Source: an uncultured Lachnospiraceae bacterium (GTDB lineage: Bacteria; Bacillota; Clostridia; Lachnospirales; Lachnospiraceae). From it: a stretch of DNA of 9,538 nucleotides. Under the pieces are notes generated by a model, which did no database searches, was not told the DNA's origin, and saw only the letters and a program-made list of their open reading frames with translations. This document shows positions 1-6,331 of the stretch, piece by piece (the first letter of the stretch is position 1; each line of letters starts with the position of its first letter). The DNA is taken from the NCBI GenBank assembly GCA_946183625.1, contig CAMHCL010000055.1, positions 1-9,538 on the forward strand, read 5' to 3'. A program made the position numbers and the translations under genes.

Positions 1-10
1 ATTACGCATT

Positions 11-39
11 TTGTAATTGTTTTGTAACTTGTTTAAAAT
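11..39 (+). promoter_or_regulatory. Probable sigma-A promoter of xerD
   Basis: A -35-like TTGTAA (11-16) and a -10-like TAAAAT (34-39) are separated by 17 bp, and the surroundings are AT-rich. Transcription would start near 46, leaving a short leader before the GTG start at 63. The -35 matches consensus at 4 of 6 positions and the -10 at 5 of 6. A second TTGTAA at 22-27 repeats the -35 hexamer but is wrongly spaced. The window begins at 1, so an upstream promoter cannot be excluded. Confidence 0.45.
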
Positions 40-62
40 AATGAAATGTGGGGACGTAACTA

Positions 63-947
63 GTGAAACAAGAGATTGATGAGTATATTGATTACCTGAC
101 TACTGTCAAGAAAAGCAGTCAGAATACGGTTCAATCATACAAAAGAGATCTTGTAAAGATGCAGAATTACTTCGAGGAGAACGGGGTTACTGATGTTAAG
201 GATATTAACTCAACCCTGGTTCGTTCTTATGTGCTTCATCTCGAGAGTGATAATTTAAGTTCGGCAACGGTATCGAGAAGTATCGCCAGCATAAGATCTT
301 TCTTTATTCATCTTATTGAACAGGGTAAGATTCAGGGCAATCCTACTGAAGGCATTAAGCCGCCTAAGGTAGAGAAGAAAGTACCTGATGTTCTTACTAT
401 TGAAGAAGTTAATAATCTGCTTGATCAGCCATCTGGCAATTCTCATAAGGAAGTTCGTGATAAAGCTATGCTTGAGCTCCTCTATGCTACAGGACTCAGA
501 GTTTCAGAACTTATATCCCTTAAAGTATCAGATGTTAATCTTTCTATGAATTATATTGAGTGTCATGACAGAACTAAGAGCAGGATCATTCCTATAGAGA
601 ATGCTGCGAAGTCTGCACTCACCAGATATATATTAGAGGTTAGACCTCAGATGTGTCAGGATACTGATTATTTGTTTACAAATGTAAAGGGTGATCAAAT
701 GTCCAGACAAGGTTTTTGGAAACTTATCAAGTCATATGCTAAGAAGGCTGGTATCGACAAGGATATCACTCCTCATATGATCAGACATTCATTTGCTTCA
801 CATATGGTAAGCAACGGCGCGGATCTGTCTGCTGTTCAGGAAATGCTTGGTCATTCAGATATATCTACAACTCAGATATATCTTAAGGGTAAGCCTAACA
901 AGCTTAAGGAAGTATATGATAAGACTCATCCAAGAGCAGGCAAGTAA
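63..947 (+). CDS. xerD: Site-specific tyrosine recombinase XerD
   Basis: This is a 294-residue tyrosine recombinase of the XerC/XerD type, which resolves chromosome dimers at the dif site in the cytoplasm, normally with a partner Xer protein and FtsK. The N-terminal SAM-like DNA-binding domain covers about residues 1-95 and the catalytic domain about 108-285. The catalytic set is complete: R146 in GLRVSEL, K172, H238-x-x-R241 in HMIRHSFASH, H264 in LGHSDISTTQIY and nucleophile Y273. The ending KLKEVYDKTHPRA is typical of XerD rather than of phage integrases, and the length matches the family (about 295-300). Translation starts at GTG: an in-frame TAA at 57-59 excludes an earlier start, the next in-frame Met is residue 33, and GGGG at 50-53 is a modest SD. 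aroC follows after 21 bp. XerC versus XerD cannot be settled fully without comparison; XerD is favoured. No phage or integron context is present, supporting a housekeeping role. Confidence 0.9.
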   Translation: MKQEIDEYIDYLTTVKKSSQNTVQSYKRDLVKMQNYFEENGVTDVKDINSTLVRSYVLHLESDNLSSATVSRSIASIRSFFIHLIEQGKIQGNPTEGIKPPKVEKKVPDVLTIEEVNNLLDQPSGNSHKEVRDKAMLELLYATGLRVSELISLKVSDVNLSMNYIECHDRTKSRIIPIENAAKSALTRYILEVRPQMCQDTDYLFTNVKGDQMSRQGFWKLIKSYAKKAGIDKDITPHMIRHSFASHMVSNGADLSAVQEMLGHSDISTTQIYLKGKPNKLKEVYDKTHPRAGK

Positions 948-968
948 GTAATAAAGTGGAGGAACAAA

Positions 969-2054
969 ATGGCCGGTTCAACTATAGGTAGTATATTTAG
1001 AGTTACAACATGGGGAGAATCCCATGGGGCCGGAGTTGGTGCAGTAGTGGATGGATGTCCTGCTGGACTTAAGATAGACGAAAACTATATACAGACTTTT
1101 CTGGACAGACGTAAACCTGGGCAGTCTAAATTCGCTACTCAGAGATCTGAGTCAGACACAGTAAGAATATTATCAGGTGTTTTCGAGGGGACAACCCTCG
1201 GAACACCTATTTCTTTGGTTATTGAGAACAAATCCCAGATTTCCAAAGATTATAGCGATATAGCAAATGTATATCGTCCGGGACATGCTGATTATGGATT
1301 TGATGCAAAATACGGCTTCCGTGATTATAGAGGTGGTGGAAGGTCTTCCGGAAGGGAAACAGCCGGCAGAGTTGCTGCAGGTGCTGTTGCTATTAAAATC
1401 CTTAATGAAATGGGAATTGATATCCATGCCTATGTAACTCAGATAGGCGATATAAAGATCGATAGAAGTACATTTGACCTGGAGGAATCATTAAGAAATC
1501 CTTTATGCATGCCAGATGAAAAAGCAGCAGAGAAGGCTTCTGAGTATCTAGAGAAGTTGATGTCAGAGGGCGATTCCAGTGGAGCTATGGTGGAGTGCGT
1601 GATCACAGGTGTTCCGGCCGGCGTCGGAGAACCTGTATTTGACAAGCTTGATGCCAGACTTGCCCAGGCCATCATGTCAATTGGCGCGGTAAAAGGTATA
1701 GAAATCGGGGATGGATTCGGAGTTGTTGAATCACGTGGTTCTGAAAATAACGATGAATTCTCCATGGATGGGGATAAGGTTTCGAAGAAGACAAACCACA
1801 GCGGAGGAATCCTGGGTGGAATGTCTGATGGTTCGGATATTATCATCCGTGCTGCGTTTAAACCTACACCATCTATATATAGAAAGCAGCATACAGTGAA
1901 CAGTGATCATGAGGAACTGGATATAGAGATAAAGGGCCGTCATGACCCTATTATAGCCCCTAGAGCAGTTGTTGTAGTTGAGGCGATGGCGGCTATGACT
2001 TTACTGGATCTTATATTGATGAATGATAATTCGAAATTAGATACATTAATATAG
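969..2054 (+). CDS. aroC: Chorismate synthase
   Basis: This 361-residue protein catalyses the last common step of aromatic amino acid synthesis, the anti-1,4-elimination of phosphate from 5-enolpyruvylshikimate-3-phosphate to give chorismate, using reduced FMN. Family motifs are intact: GESHG with H19, DRRKPGQ (46-52), RPGHAD with H106, RGGGRSSGRETAGR (121-134), GGILGGMSDG (279-288) and GRHDPIIAPR (323-332). The length agrees with bacterial AroC (about 350-390). The start is set by the strong SD GGAGGA at 958-963, five bases before ATG 969. It probably shares a transcript with xerD (21 bp gap); no terminator is visible after the stop, and the rpsO promoter begins within 10 bp. The fused aroE-aroK gene downstream supplies two earlier steps of the same pathway. 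Confidence 0.97.
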   Translation: MAGSTIGSIFRVTTWGESHGAGVGAVVDGCPAGLKIDENYIQTFLDRRKPGQSKFATQRSESDTVRILSGVFEGTTLGTPISLVIENKSQISKDYSDIANVYRPGHADYGFDAKYGFRDYRGGGRSSGRETAGRVAAGAVAIKILNEMGIDIHAYVTQIGDIKIDRSTFDLEESLRNPLCMPDEKAAEKASEYLEKLMSEGDSSGAMVECVITGVPAGVGEPVFDKLDARLAQAIMSIGAVKGIEIGDGFGVVESRGSENNDEFSMDGDKVSKKTNHSGGILGGMSDGSDIIIRAAFKPTPSIYRKQHTVNSDHEELDIEIKGRHDPIIAPRAVVVVEAMAAMTLLDLILMNDNSKLDTLI

Positions 2055-2063
2055 AAATATCAT

Positions 2064-2091
2064 TTGACATTTCGTCTTTTTATGATATTAT
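2064..2091 (+). promoter_or_regulatory. Strong extended -10 promoter of rpsO
   Basis: A perfect -35 TTGACA (2064-2069) is followed after 16 bp by TATTAT (2086-2091), preceded by the extended -10 dinucleotide TG at 2083-2084. Transcription would start near 2098, giving a leader of about 100 nt before rpsO. It is the best promoter in the window, as expected for a ribosomal protein gene. Confidence 0.8.
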
Positions 2092-2104
2092 ATTCAAGAC
2101 ATTT

Positions 2105-2172
2105 AAGTGTTATACACTTTTATCCATCACTTAGTTGCAGGATTCTCCGACCGCGACCCGGTGATGTGACAC
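2105..2172 (+). promoter_or_regulatory. Structured rpsO leader, candidate S15 autoregulatory RNA
   Basis: The leader holds a small hairpin AAGTGT/ACACTT (2105-2110 with 2114-2119) and a longer nested stem. In the long stem CATCAC (2125-2130) pairs with GTGATG (2161-2166), GTTGC (2134-2138) with GCGAC (2153-2157), and GGA (2140-2142) with TCC (2146-2148). GTGT at 2107-2110 can instead pair with ACAC at 2169-2172, closing the whole region as a junction. S15 is known to repress its own mRNA in several bacterial groups by binding leader folds that often carry a G-U pair beside a G-C pair; here U2136-G2155 next to G2137-C2154 fits. The pairing is seen in the sequence; the regulatory role is inferred. 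Confidence 0.6.
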
Positions 2173-2196
2173 ATATATTTTAAGGAGGTAATCAAC

Positions 2197-2463
2197 ATGA
2201 TTACAAAGGAACAGAAGGCTGAAATTTCAGCAAAGTATGGTATCAAAGAGGGAGATACAGGTTCTCCTGAAGTACAGATCGCTATTCTTACAGCAAGAAT
2301 CAATGACCTGAATGAGCATTTCAAGGCTCATCCAAATGACTATCATTCAAGAAGAGGACTTCTTAAGATGGTTGGTCAGAGAAGAAATCTTCTTAAGTAT
2401 CTTAAGAGTAAGGATATCAACAGATACAGAGCTATCATCGAGAAGCTCGGTCTCAGAAAGTAA
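2197..2463 (+). CDS. rpsO: 30S ribosomal protein S15
   Basis: This 88-residue protein has exactly the usual length of S15, a primary binder of the 16S rRNA central domain that helps build the 30S platform. Conserved stretches are visible: the TGSPEVQIA motif (21-29), the HSRRGLLKMVGQRR segment in the middle, and the C-terminal helix ending in IEKLGLRK. The start at ATG 2197 is fixed by a near-perfect SD AAGGAGGT at 2182-2189. The gene has its own strong promoter and folded leader upstream and an intrinsic terminator 12 bp after the stop, so it can be a monocistronic unit. In many bacteria rpsO directly precedes pnp; here aroE-aroK lies between them. Confidence 0.98.
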   Translation: MITKEQKAEISAKYGIKEGDTGSPEVQIAILTARINDLNEHFKAHPNDYHSRRGLLKMVGQRRNLLKYLKSKDINRYRAIIEKLGLRK

Positions 2464-2474
2464 TTATGATACTG

Positions 2475-2506
2475 AAAGGTGCGCATTATTTAGTGTGCAC
2501 CTTTTT
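2475..2506 (+). terminator. Intrinsic terminator of rpsO
   Basis: AAAGGTGCGCA (2475-2485) pairs with TGTGCACCTTT (2494-2504) in an 11-bp stem with a single G-U pair and an 8-nt loop. The descending arm merges into a T tract (2502-2506). This is a good Rho-independent terminator. Only 37 bp separate it from the aroE-aroK start, with no convincing promoter between, so aroE-aroK may depend on read-through. Confidence 0.85.
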
Positions 2507-2543
2507 CTGTGGATGAGATAAGAACGATAAAGGGAATAATAAA

Positions 2544-3899
2544 ATGAGTAATAAAGAAATACTTGGTGTAATCGGTAATCCAATCAAGCATACATTATCG
2601 CCTGTTATACATAATAATCTTAGTGAATTGATGGATATTAATGCTGTTTATACAGCCTTCAATGTTGAGGAAGATCTTGGCGCTGCAATTGGCAGTGCCT
2701 ATTCACTTGGCATTAAGGGACTTAATATCACAGTTCCATACAAGCAGGAAGTAATGCAGTACTGTACAGAAATAGATGAACTTGCAGAGAAGATAGGTGC
2801 TGTAAATACACTTGTAAGAACTGATTCAGGATTCAAAGGCTATAATACTGATATGCCTGGCCTTGCTAGAGCTCTCAAGAGTAAGGGCGTAAGCCTTGAG
2901 GGACGTAAAATCATAGTCCTTGGAGCAGGCGGTGCTGCTCGTGCTGTATGTACTATGCTTGTATCAGAAGGTGCTGACACTATCTATCTGGTGAATAGAA
3001 CAATTGCCAAAGCTGAAGCTATATCTTCTCAGTATGAGAATATAGTACCTGTAGCTCAGGCGGATTATAAGAGTATTCCTGATGACAGATATATCTTTAT
3101 TCAGTGTACATCCCTTGGACTTAAAGAGGGTGACGGACTTCTGATAGACGATGATGAGTTCTATAAGATGGCAGATTATGGTTACGACCTTATCTATAAT
3201 CCTGCAGTAACACCATTTATATCGAAACTGAACTCGCTTGGTATCCAGACTGATAACGGTCTGTCTATGCTCCTGTATCAGGGCATCATAGCCTACGAAT
3301 ACTGGTTCAATGTTTCAGTTTCAGACGAAATATCCGGTAAAGTATATGAGAAGCTTCAGCAGGCATTAGAAGACGGAACATCCCTTAATCAGAACGTAGT
3401 CCTTATAGGCTACATGGGCTCAGGAAAAACAACAGTTGGAAAAGCCATAGCAGAGAAGTATGGAATGGTATTTCTTGACACCGACGACCTGATTGTTAAA
3501 ACCACAGGAAAGACCATCCCAGAGATCTTCGAAGAATCAGGCGAACAGGGCTTCCGTGACATAGAGACGGAGCTCCTGAGAAAAATAAGTTCATTAGGAT
3601 TCCTAAACACGGTTATTTCAACCGGAGGAGGAATTGTTCTCCGTGCTGAAAATGCAGAACTGCTTAAAAAGATAGGTAAAGTCAATTATCTAAAGGCTAC
3701 CCCTGAAACCACCTTCGAAAGAGTTAAAGGTGACACCAACCGCCCACTCCTAAAGGCAGAAGATGAGGAAGGCCTCAGAGCGCGAATAACTCAGATGATA
3801 TCTGATCGTATGTCAAAGTATGAGGCTGCGGCAGACGTAACAATCGTAACTGATGATGGTGATTTAAATAGGGTAATTAAAGATATTATGAATATGTAG
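2544..3899 (+). CDS. aroE-aroK: Bifunctional shikimate dehydrogenase / shikimate kinase (AroE-AroK fusion)
   Basis: One 451-residue frame carries two complete enzymes of the shikimate pathway. Residues 1 to about 275 are NADP-dependent shikimate dehydrogenase (3-dehydroshikimate to shikimate), with substrate motif SPVIHN (19-24), NITVPYK with catalytic K67, NTD with D103, the Rossmann loop GAGGAARA (127-134) and NRT (151-153). Residues from about 284 to 451 are shikimate kinase (shikimate to shikimate-3-phosphate with ATP), with P-loop GYMGSGKTT (289-297), DTDD (312-315), R338 in FRDIE, TGGG (360-363), NRPLL with R400 and lid residues near R422. A linker of about ten residues (LEDGTSLNQ region) joins them, and there is no stop or restart. 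SD-like AGGGA lies at 2531-2535. Threonine codon use differs sharply between the halves: ACC is absent from the 14 AroE threonines but used for 8 of 16 in AroK. The product would channel shikimate; AroC acts two steps later. Confidence 0.95.
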   Translation: MSNKEILGVIGNPIKHTLSPVIHNNLSELMDINAVYTAFNVEEDLGAAIGSAYSLGIKGLNITVPYKQEVMQYCTEIDELAEKIGAVNTLVRTDSGFKGYNTDMPGLARALKSKGVSLEGRKIIVLGAGGAARAVCTMLVSEGADTIYLVNRTIAKAEAISSQYENIVPVAQADYKSIPDDRYIFIQCTSLGLKEGDGLLIDDDEFYKMADYGYDLIYNPAVTPFISKLNSLGIQTDNGLSMLLYQGIIAYEYWFNVSVSDEISGKVYEKLQQALEDGTSLNQNVVLIGYMGSGKTTVGKAIAEKYGMVFLDTDDLIVKTTGKTIPEIFEESGEQGFRDIETELLRKISSLGFLNTVISTGGGIVLRAENAELLKKIGKVNYLKATPETTFERVKGDTNRPLLKAEDEEGLRARITQMISDRMSKYEAAADVTIVTDDGDLNRVIKDIMNM

Positions 3900-3941
3900 G
3901 GATGCTATCATAATAGCTAATTTAAACCTTGAATAGCACCC
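3899..3941 (+). other. Imperfect hairpin just after aroE-aroK
   Basis: GGG (3899-3901) and TGCTAT (3903-3908) pair with ATAGCA (3933-3938) and CCC (3939-3941), leaving A3902 bulged: 9 bp around a 24-nt loop. The loop holds part of a competing small hairpin, GCTAT/ATAGC (3904-3908 with 3913-3917). No T tract follows, so it is not a normal intrinsic terminator. It overlaps the -35 of the downstream promoter and could serve as a 3'-end stabiliser or operator-like site; the role is unknown. Confidence 0.35.
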
Positions 3942-3957
3942 CTCATTATGATAAAAT
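3929..3957 (+). promoter_or_regulatory. Probable promoter of pnp
   Basis: TTGAAT (3929-3934) and TAAAAT (3952-3957) are 17 bp apart, with the extended -10 TG at 3949-3950, the same architecture as the rpsO promoter. The predicted start, near 3964, falls a few bases before the first paired base (3969) of the folded leader, supporting both calls. The -35 matches consensus at 4 of 6 positions and the -10 at 5 of 6. Confidence 0.6.
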
Positions 3958-3968
3958 CAAATGGACTT

Positions 3969-4075
3969 TGCGAGGCTGGACGTAAATGTGTTTTAAGCGT
4001 CCGGAACCGAGACTTCTGAAAAGCCGAAAGGAAGCTGATCCTTCCGTTTTTTCAGACGTTTCGGAGAGCCTTGCA
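3969..4075 (+). ncRNA. Highly structured pnp leader, three-way-junction-like
   Basis: Pairing found by eye: the closing stem TGCGAGGCT (3969-3977) with AGCCTTGCA (4067-4075), 9 bp with one G-U. Arm 1 is GGACG (3978-3982) with CGTCC (3998-4002), extended by TAAA/TTTA (3983-3986 with 3992-3995). Arm 2 is CCGAGAC (4007-4013) with GTTTCGG (4058-4064), continued by TCTGAAAA (4015-4022) with TTTTCAGA (4049-4056) and capped by GGAAG/CTTCC (4030-4034 with 4041-4045) around a 6-nt loop. Nearly every base between 3969 and 4075 is used, and arms 1 and 2 sit within the closing stem. In enterobacteria pnp mRNA has a leader hairpin cut by RNase III and used for PNPase autoregulation; a similar role here is inferred. 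I do not recognise this fold as a named family. Confidence 0.65.
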
Positions 4076-4095
4076 TAGTTTAAAATAAATATATG

Positions 4096-4104
4096 AAAAG
4101 GAGA
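4096..4104 (+). promoter_or_regulatory. SD that fixes the pnp start
   Basis: AAAAGGAGA (4096-4104) lies seven bases before ATG 4111. An in-frame ATG at 4093 immediately precedes this SD and would add MKRRPK, but it has no SD of its own and would place the ribosome site inside the coding region. ATG 4111 is therefore the start. Confidence 0.85.
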
Positions 4105-4110
4105 CCGAAA

Positions 4111-6273
4111 ATGTTTAAAAAGTATGAAATGGAGCTTGCCGGAAAAACTCTTCGCGTAGACGTTGACAGAGTAGGTAAGCAGGCAAACGGCGCAGTACTC
4201 ATTCATTATGGAGATACTGTAGTATTATCAACAGCAACAGCTTCTAAGGAGCCTAGGGATGGAATCGATTTCTTCCCACTTTCAGTTGAGTACGACGAGA
4301 AGATGTATGCAGTAGGTAAGATCCCTGGAGGATTCAATAAGAGAGAGGGTAAGGCTTCTGAGAACGCAGTTCTTACATGCCGTGTTATTGACAGACCTAT
4401 GAGACCTCTTTTCCCAAAGGATTTCAGAAATGATGTAACTCTTGAAAGTTTAGTTTTATCAGTTGATCCTGACTGCAGACCAGAACTTACAGCTATGCTT
4501 GGTTCTGCTATAGCAGTATCTATCTCTGATATACCATTCGATGGCCCTTGTGCTACAACACAGGTTGGTATGATCGATGGAGAACTTATATTCAACCCAA
4601 GTGCTGCACAACTTGCAGTATCTGATTTGAATCTTACTGTTGCTTCAACAAGATATAAGGTTATCATGATTGAGGCTGGTGCTAATCAGATTCCAGAAGA
4701 GCAGATGATCGATGCAATATTCGCTGCTCACAAGGTTAATCAGCAGGTTATCGAGTTCATCGATAAGATCGTTGCTGAGTGCGGAAAGCCTAAGTTCACA
4801 TATAAGAGCTATGCTGTTCCAGAAGAACTATTTGAGGACATAAAGACAGTTATTACTCCAGAACAGATGGAAAATGCTGTATTTACAGATGATAAAGAGA
4901 AGAGAGAAAAGGATATCGACGCATTCAAGGAAGTTCTCAAGGAGAGATATGCTGACAATGAAGAGTGGCTTTCATTCCTTGGTGATGCTCTCTATCAGTA
5001 TCAGAAGAAGACAGTTCGTAAGATGATCCTCAAGGATCACAAGCGTCCTGATGGTCGTGCTCTTAATCAGATCAGACCACTTGCTGCAGAGGTTGATATC
5101 ATTCCTAGAGTTCATGGTTCAGCTATGTTCACAAGAGGACAGACACAGATCTGCGATATCGTAACTCTTGCTCCATTATCTGAATCACAGAGAATAGATG
5201 GACTTGATGATTTCGTAACAGAGAAGAGATATATGCATCATTACAACTTCCCTTCATACTCAGTTGGTGAGACAAAGGTAAGTCGTGGACCAGGACGTAG
5301 AGAGATTGGTCACGGTGCACTTGCTGAGAGAGCACTTCTTCCTGTACTTCCATCAAAGGAAGAGTTCCCATATGCAATCCGTGCCGTATCCGAAACATTT
5401 GAATCAAACGGTTCTACATCAATGGGTTCAACATGTGCATCATGTATGTCACTTATGGCAGCTGGTGTTCCTATTAAGGCTCCAGTAGCTGGTATCTCAT
5501 GTGGTCTTGTAACAGGCGAGACAGATGATGACTATGTACTTCTTACAGATATCCAGGGTCTCGAGGACTTCTTCGGAGATATGGACTTCAAGGTTGCTGG
5601 TACTAAGAAGGGTATCACAGCTATCCAGATGGATATCAAGATCCATGGACTTACAAATGACATCATCAGAGGTGCTATCGCTAGAACAAGAGAGGCTCGT
5701 GAGTTCATTCTTGACGAGTGCATGCTCAAGGCTATCCCAGCTCCTAGAGAAACAGTTAATGAGTACGCTCCTAAGATCGTTTCTATGCAGATTGATCCTG
5801 AGAAGATCGGTGAGGTTATCGGTCAGAGAGGTAAGACAATCAATACTATCATTGAAGAGACTGGCGTTAAGATTGATATCGATGATGATGGAAATGTATC
5901 AGTTTGCGGTACTGATCAGGCTGGAATCGACAAGGCTGTTAAGACAATTCATTCTATCGTAGATCCAATCGAAGTTGGTAAGATCTATGAAGGTAAGGTT
6001 GTAAGAATAATGCCATTCGGTGCATTTGTTCAGCTTTCACCTAACAAGGATGGTATGGTTCATATTTCAAAGCTTGCAAGAAGAAGAGTTGCTAAGGTAG
6101 AGGATGTACTTAACATAGGTGATGTTGTAAATGTTAAGGTTCTTGATGTTGACCGTATGGGCAAGATCAGCCTGTCTTATAAGGATGCTAATCCAGAAGC
6201 AGACGCTCCTGCAGAAAGTGAAGCCCCTGCAACAGAAGCTCCTGCAGCAGATGAGAATCCTACAGAAGAGTAA
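4111..6273 (+). CDS. pnp: Polynucleotide phosphorylase (PNPase)
   Basis: This 720-residue exoribonuclease degrades RNA 3' to 5' by phosphorolysis, releasing nucleoside diphosphates, and can add tails in reverse; it works as a trimer, often within an RNA degradosome. The order is the standard one: first RNase PH domain (about 1-145), all-alpha linker domain (about 150-230), second catalytic RNase PH domain (about 310-550), KH domain with the GQRG loop (571-574), and S1 domain (about 623-692). Phosphate-site serines lie in SNGSTSMGS (432-440). Active-site D486, D492 and K494 lie in LEDFFGDMDFK and match the E. coli numbering when counting begins at 4111, supporting that start. The last 28 residues form an Ala/Pro/Glu tail with nine acidic and no basic residues, probably disordered. 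Codon use is strongly biased, as in highly expressed genes. It has its own promoter and structured leader. No terminator is visible in the 58 bp before the next gene. Confidence 0.97.
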   Translation: MFKKYEMELAGKTLRVDVDRVGKQANGAVLIHYGDTVVLSTATASKEPRDGIDFFPLSVEYDEKMYAVGKIPGGFNKREGKASENAVLTCRVIDRPMRPLFPKDFRNDVTLESLVLSVDPDCRPELTAMLGSAIAVSISDIPFDGPCATTQVGMIDGELIFNPSAAQLAVSDLNLTVASTRYKVIMIEAGANQIPEEQMIDAIFAAHKVNQQVIEFIDKIVAECGKPKFTYKSYAVPEELFEDIKTVITPEQMENAVFTDDKEKREKDIDAFKEVLKERYADNEEWLSFLGDALYQYQKKTVRKMILKDHKRPDGRALNQIRPLAAEVDIIPRVHGSAMFTRGQTQICDIVTLAPLSESQRIDGLDDFVTEKRYMHHYNFPSYSVGETKVSRGPGRREIGHGALAERALLPVLPSKEEFPYAIRAVSETFESNGSTSMGSTCASCMSLMAAGVPIKAPVAGISCGLVTGETDDDYVLLTDIQGLEDFFGDMDFKVAGTKKGITAIQMDIKIHGLTNDIIRGAIARTREAREFILDECMLKAIPAPRETVNEYAPKIVSMQIDPEKIGEVIGQRGKTINTIIEETGVKIDIDDDGNVSVCGTDQAGIDKAVKTIHSIVDPIEVGKIYEGKVVRIMPFGAFVQLSPNKDGMVHISKLARRRVAKVEDVLNIGDVVNVKVLDVDRMGKISLSYKDANPEADAPAESEAPATEAPAADENPTEE

Positions 6274-6331
6274 TTCTTAATCGGGTATCTAATTGATCAT
6301 TAAATATATAAATATCAAGGGGTTATGATTT

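Noticed and set aside
63..947. The possibility that the tyrosine recombinase marks an integrative element or phage.
   Set aside because: No attachment-site repeats, excisionase or phage genes are nearby, and its C-terminus and core-gene neighbours fit housekeeping XerD. No dif-like site was seen either.
1439..1846. A 135-codon open frame on the minus strand inside aroC.
   Set aside because: It lies wholly within a clear, conserved aroC gene, has no SD, and its composition is the mirror of the sense frame.
4093..4110. An upstream in-frame ATG at 4093 that would extend PNPase by six residues (MKRRPK).
   Set aside because: The strong SD AAAAGGAGA lies after this ATG and is ideally spaced for ATG 4111; numbering from 4111 also matches the E. 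coli catalytic positions.
4206..4667. A 153-codon open frame on the minus strand inside pnp.
   Set aside because: It is antisense to the conserved first RNase PH domain and has no recognisable motifs or SD; a by-product of codon bias.
5525..5962. A 145-codon plus-strand frame overlapping pnp out of phase.
   Set aside because: The in-phase pnp product is conserved throughout this stretch, and the alternative frame gives an Arg/Ser/Leu-rich product with no family resemblance.
6274..6331. A promoter or catabolite-repression site before the GH94 gene.
   Set aside because: TTGATC at 6293-6298 and TATA-like runs near 6305-6312 are too close together for a promoter, and no cre-like palindrome is present.
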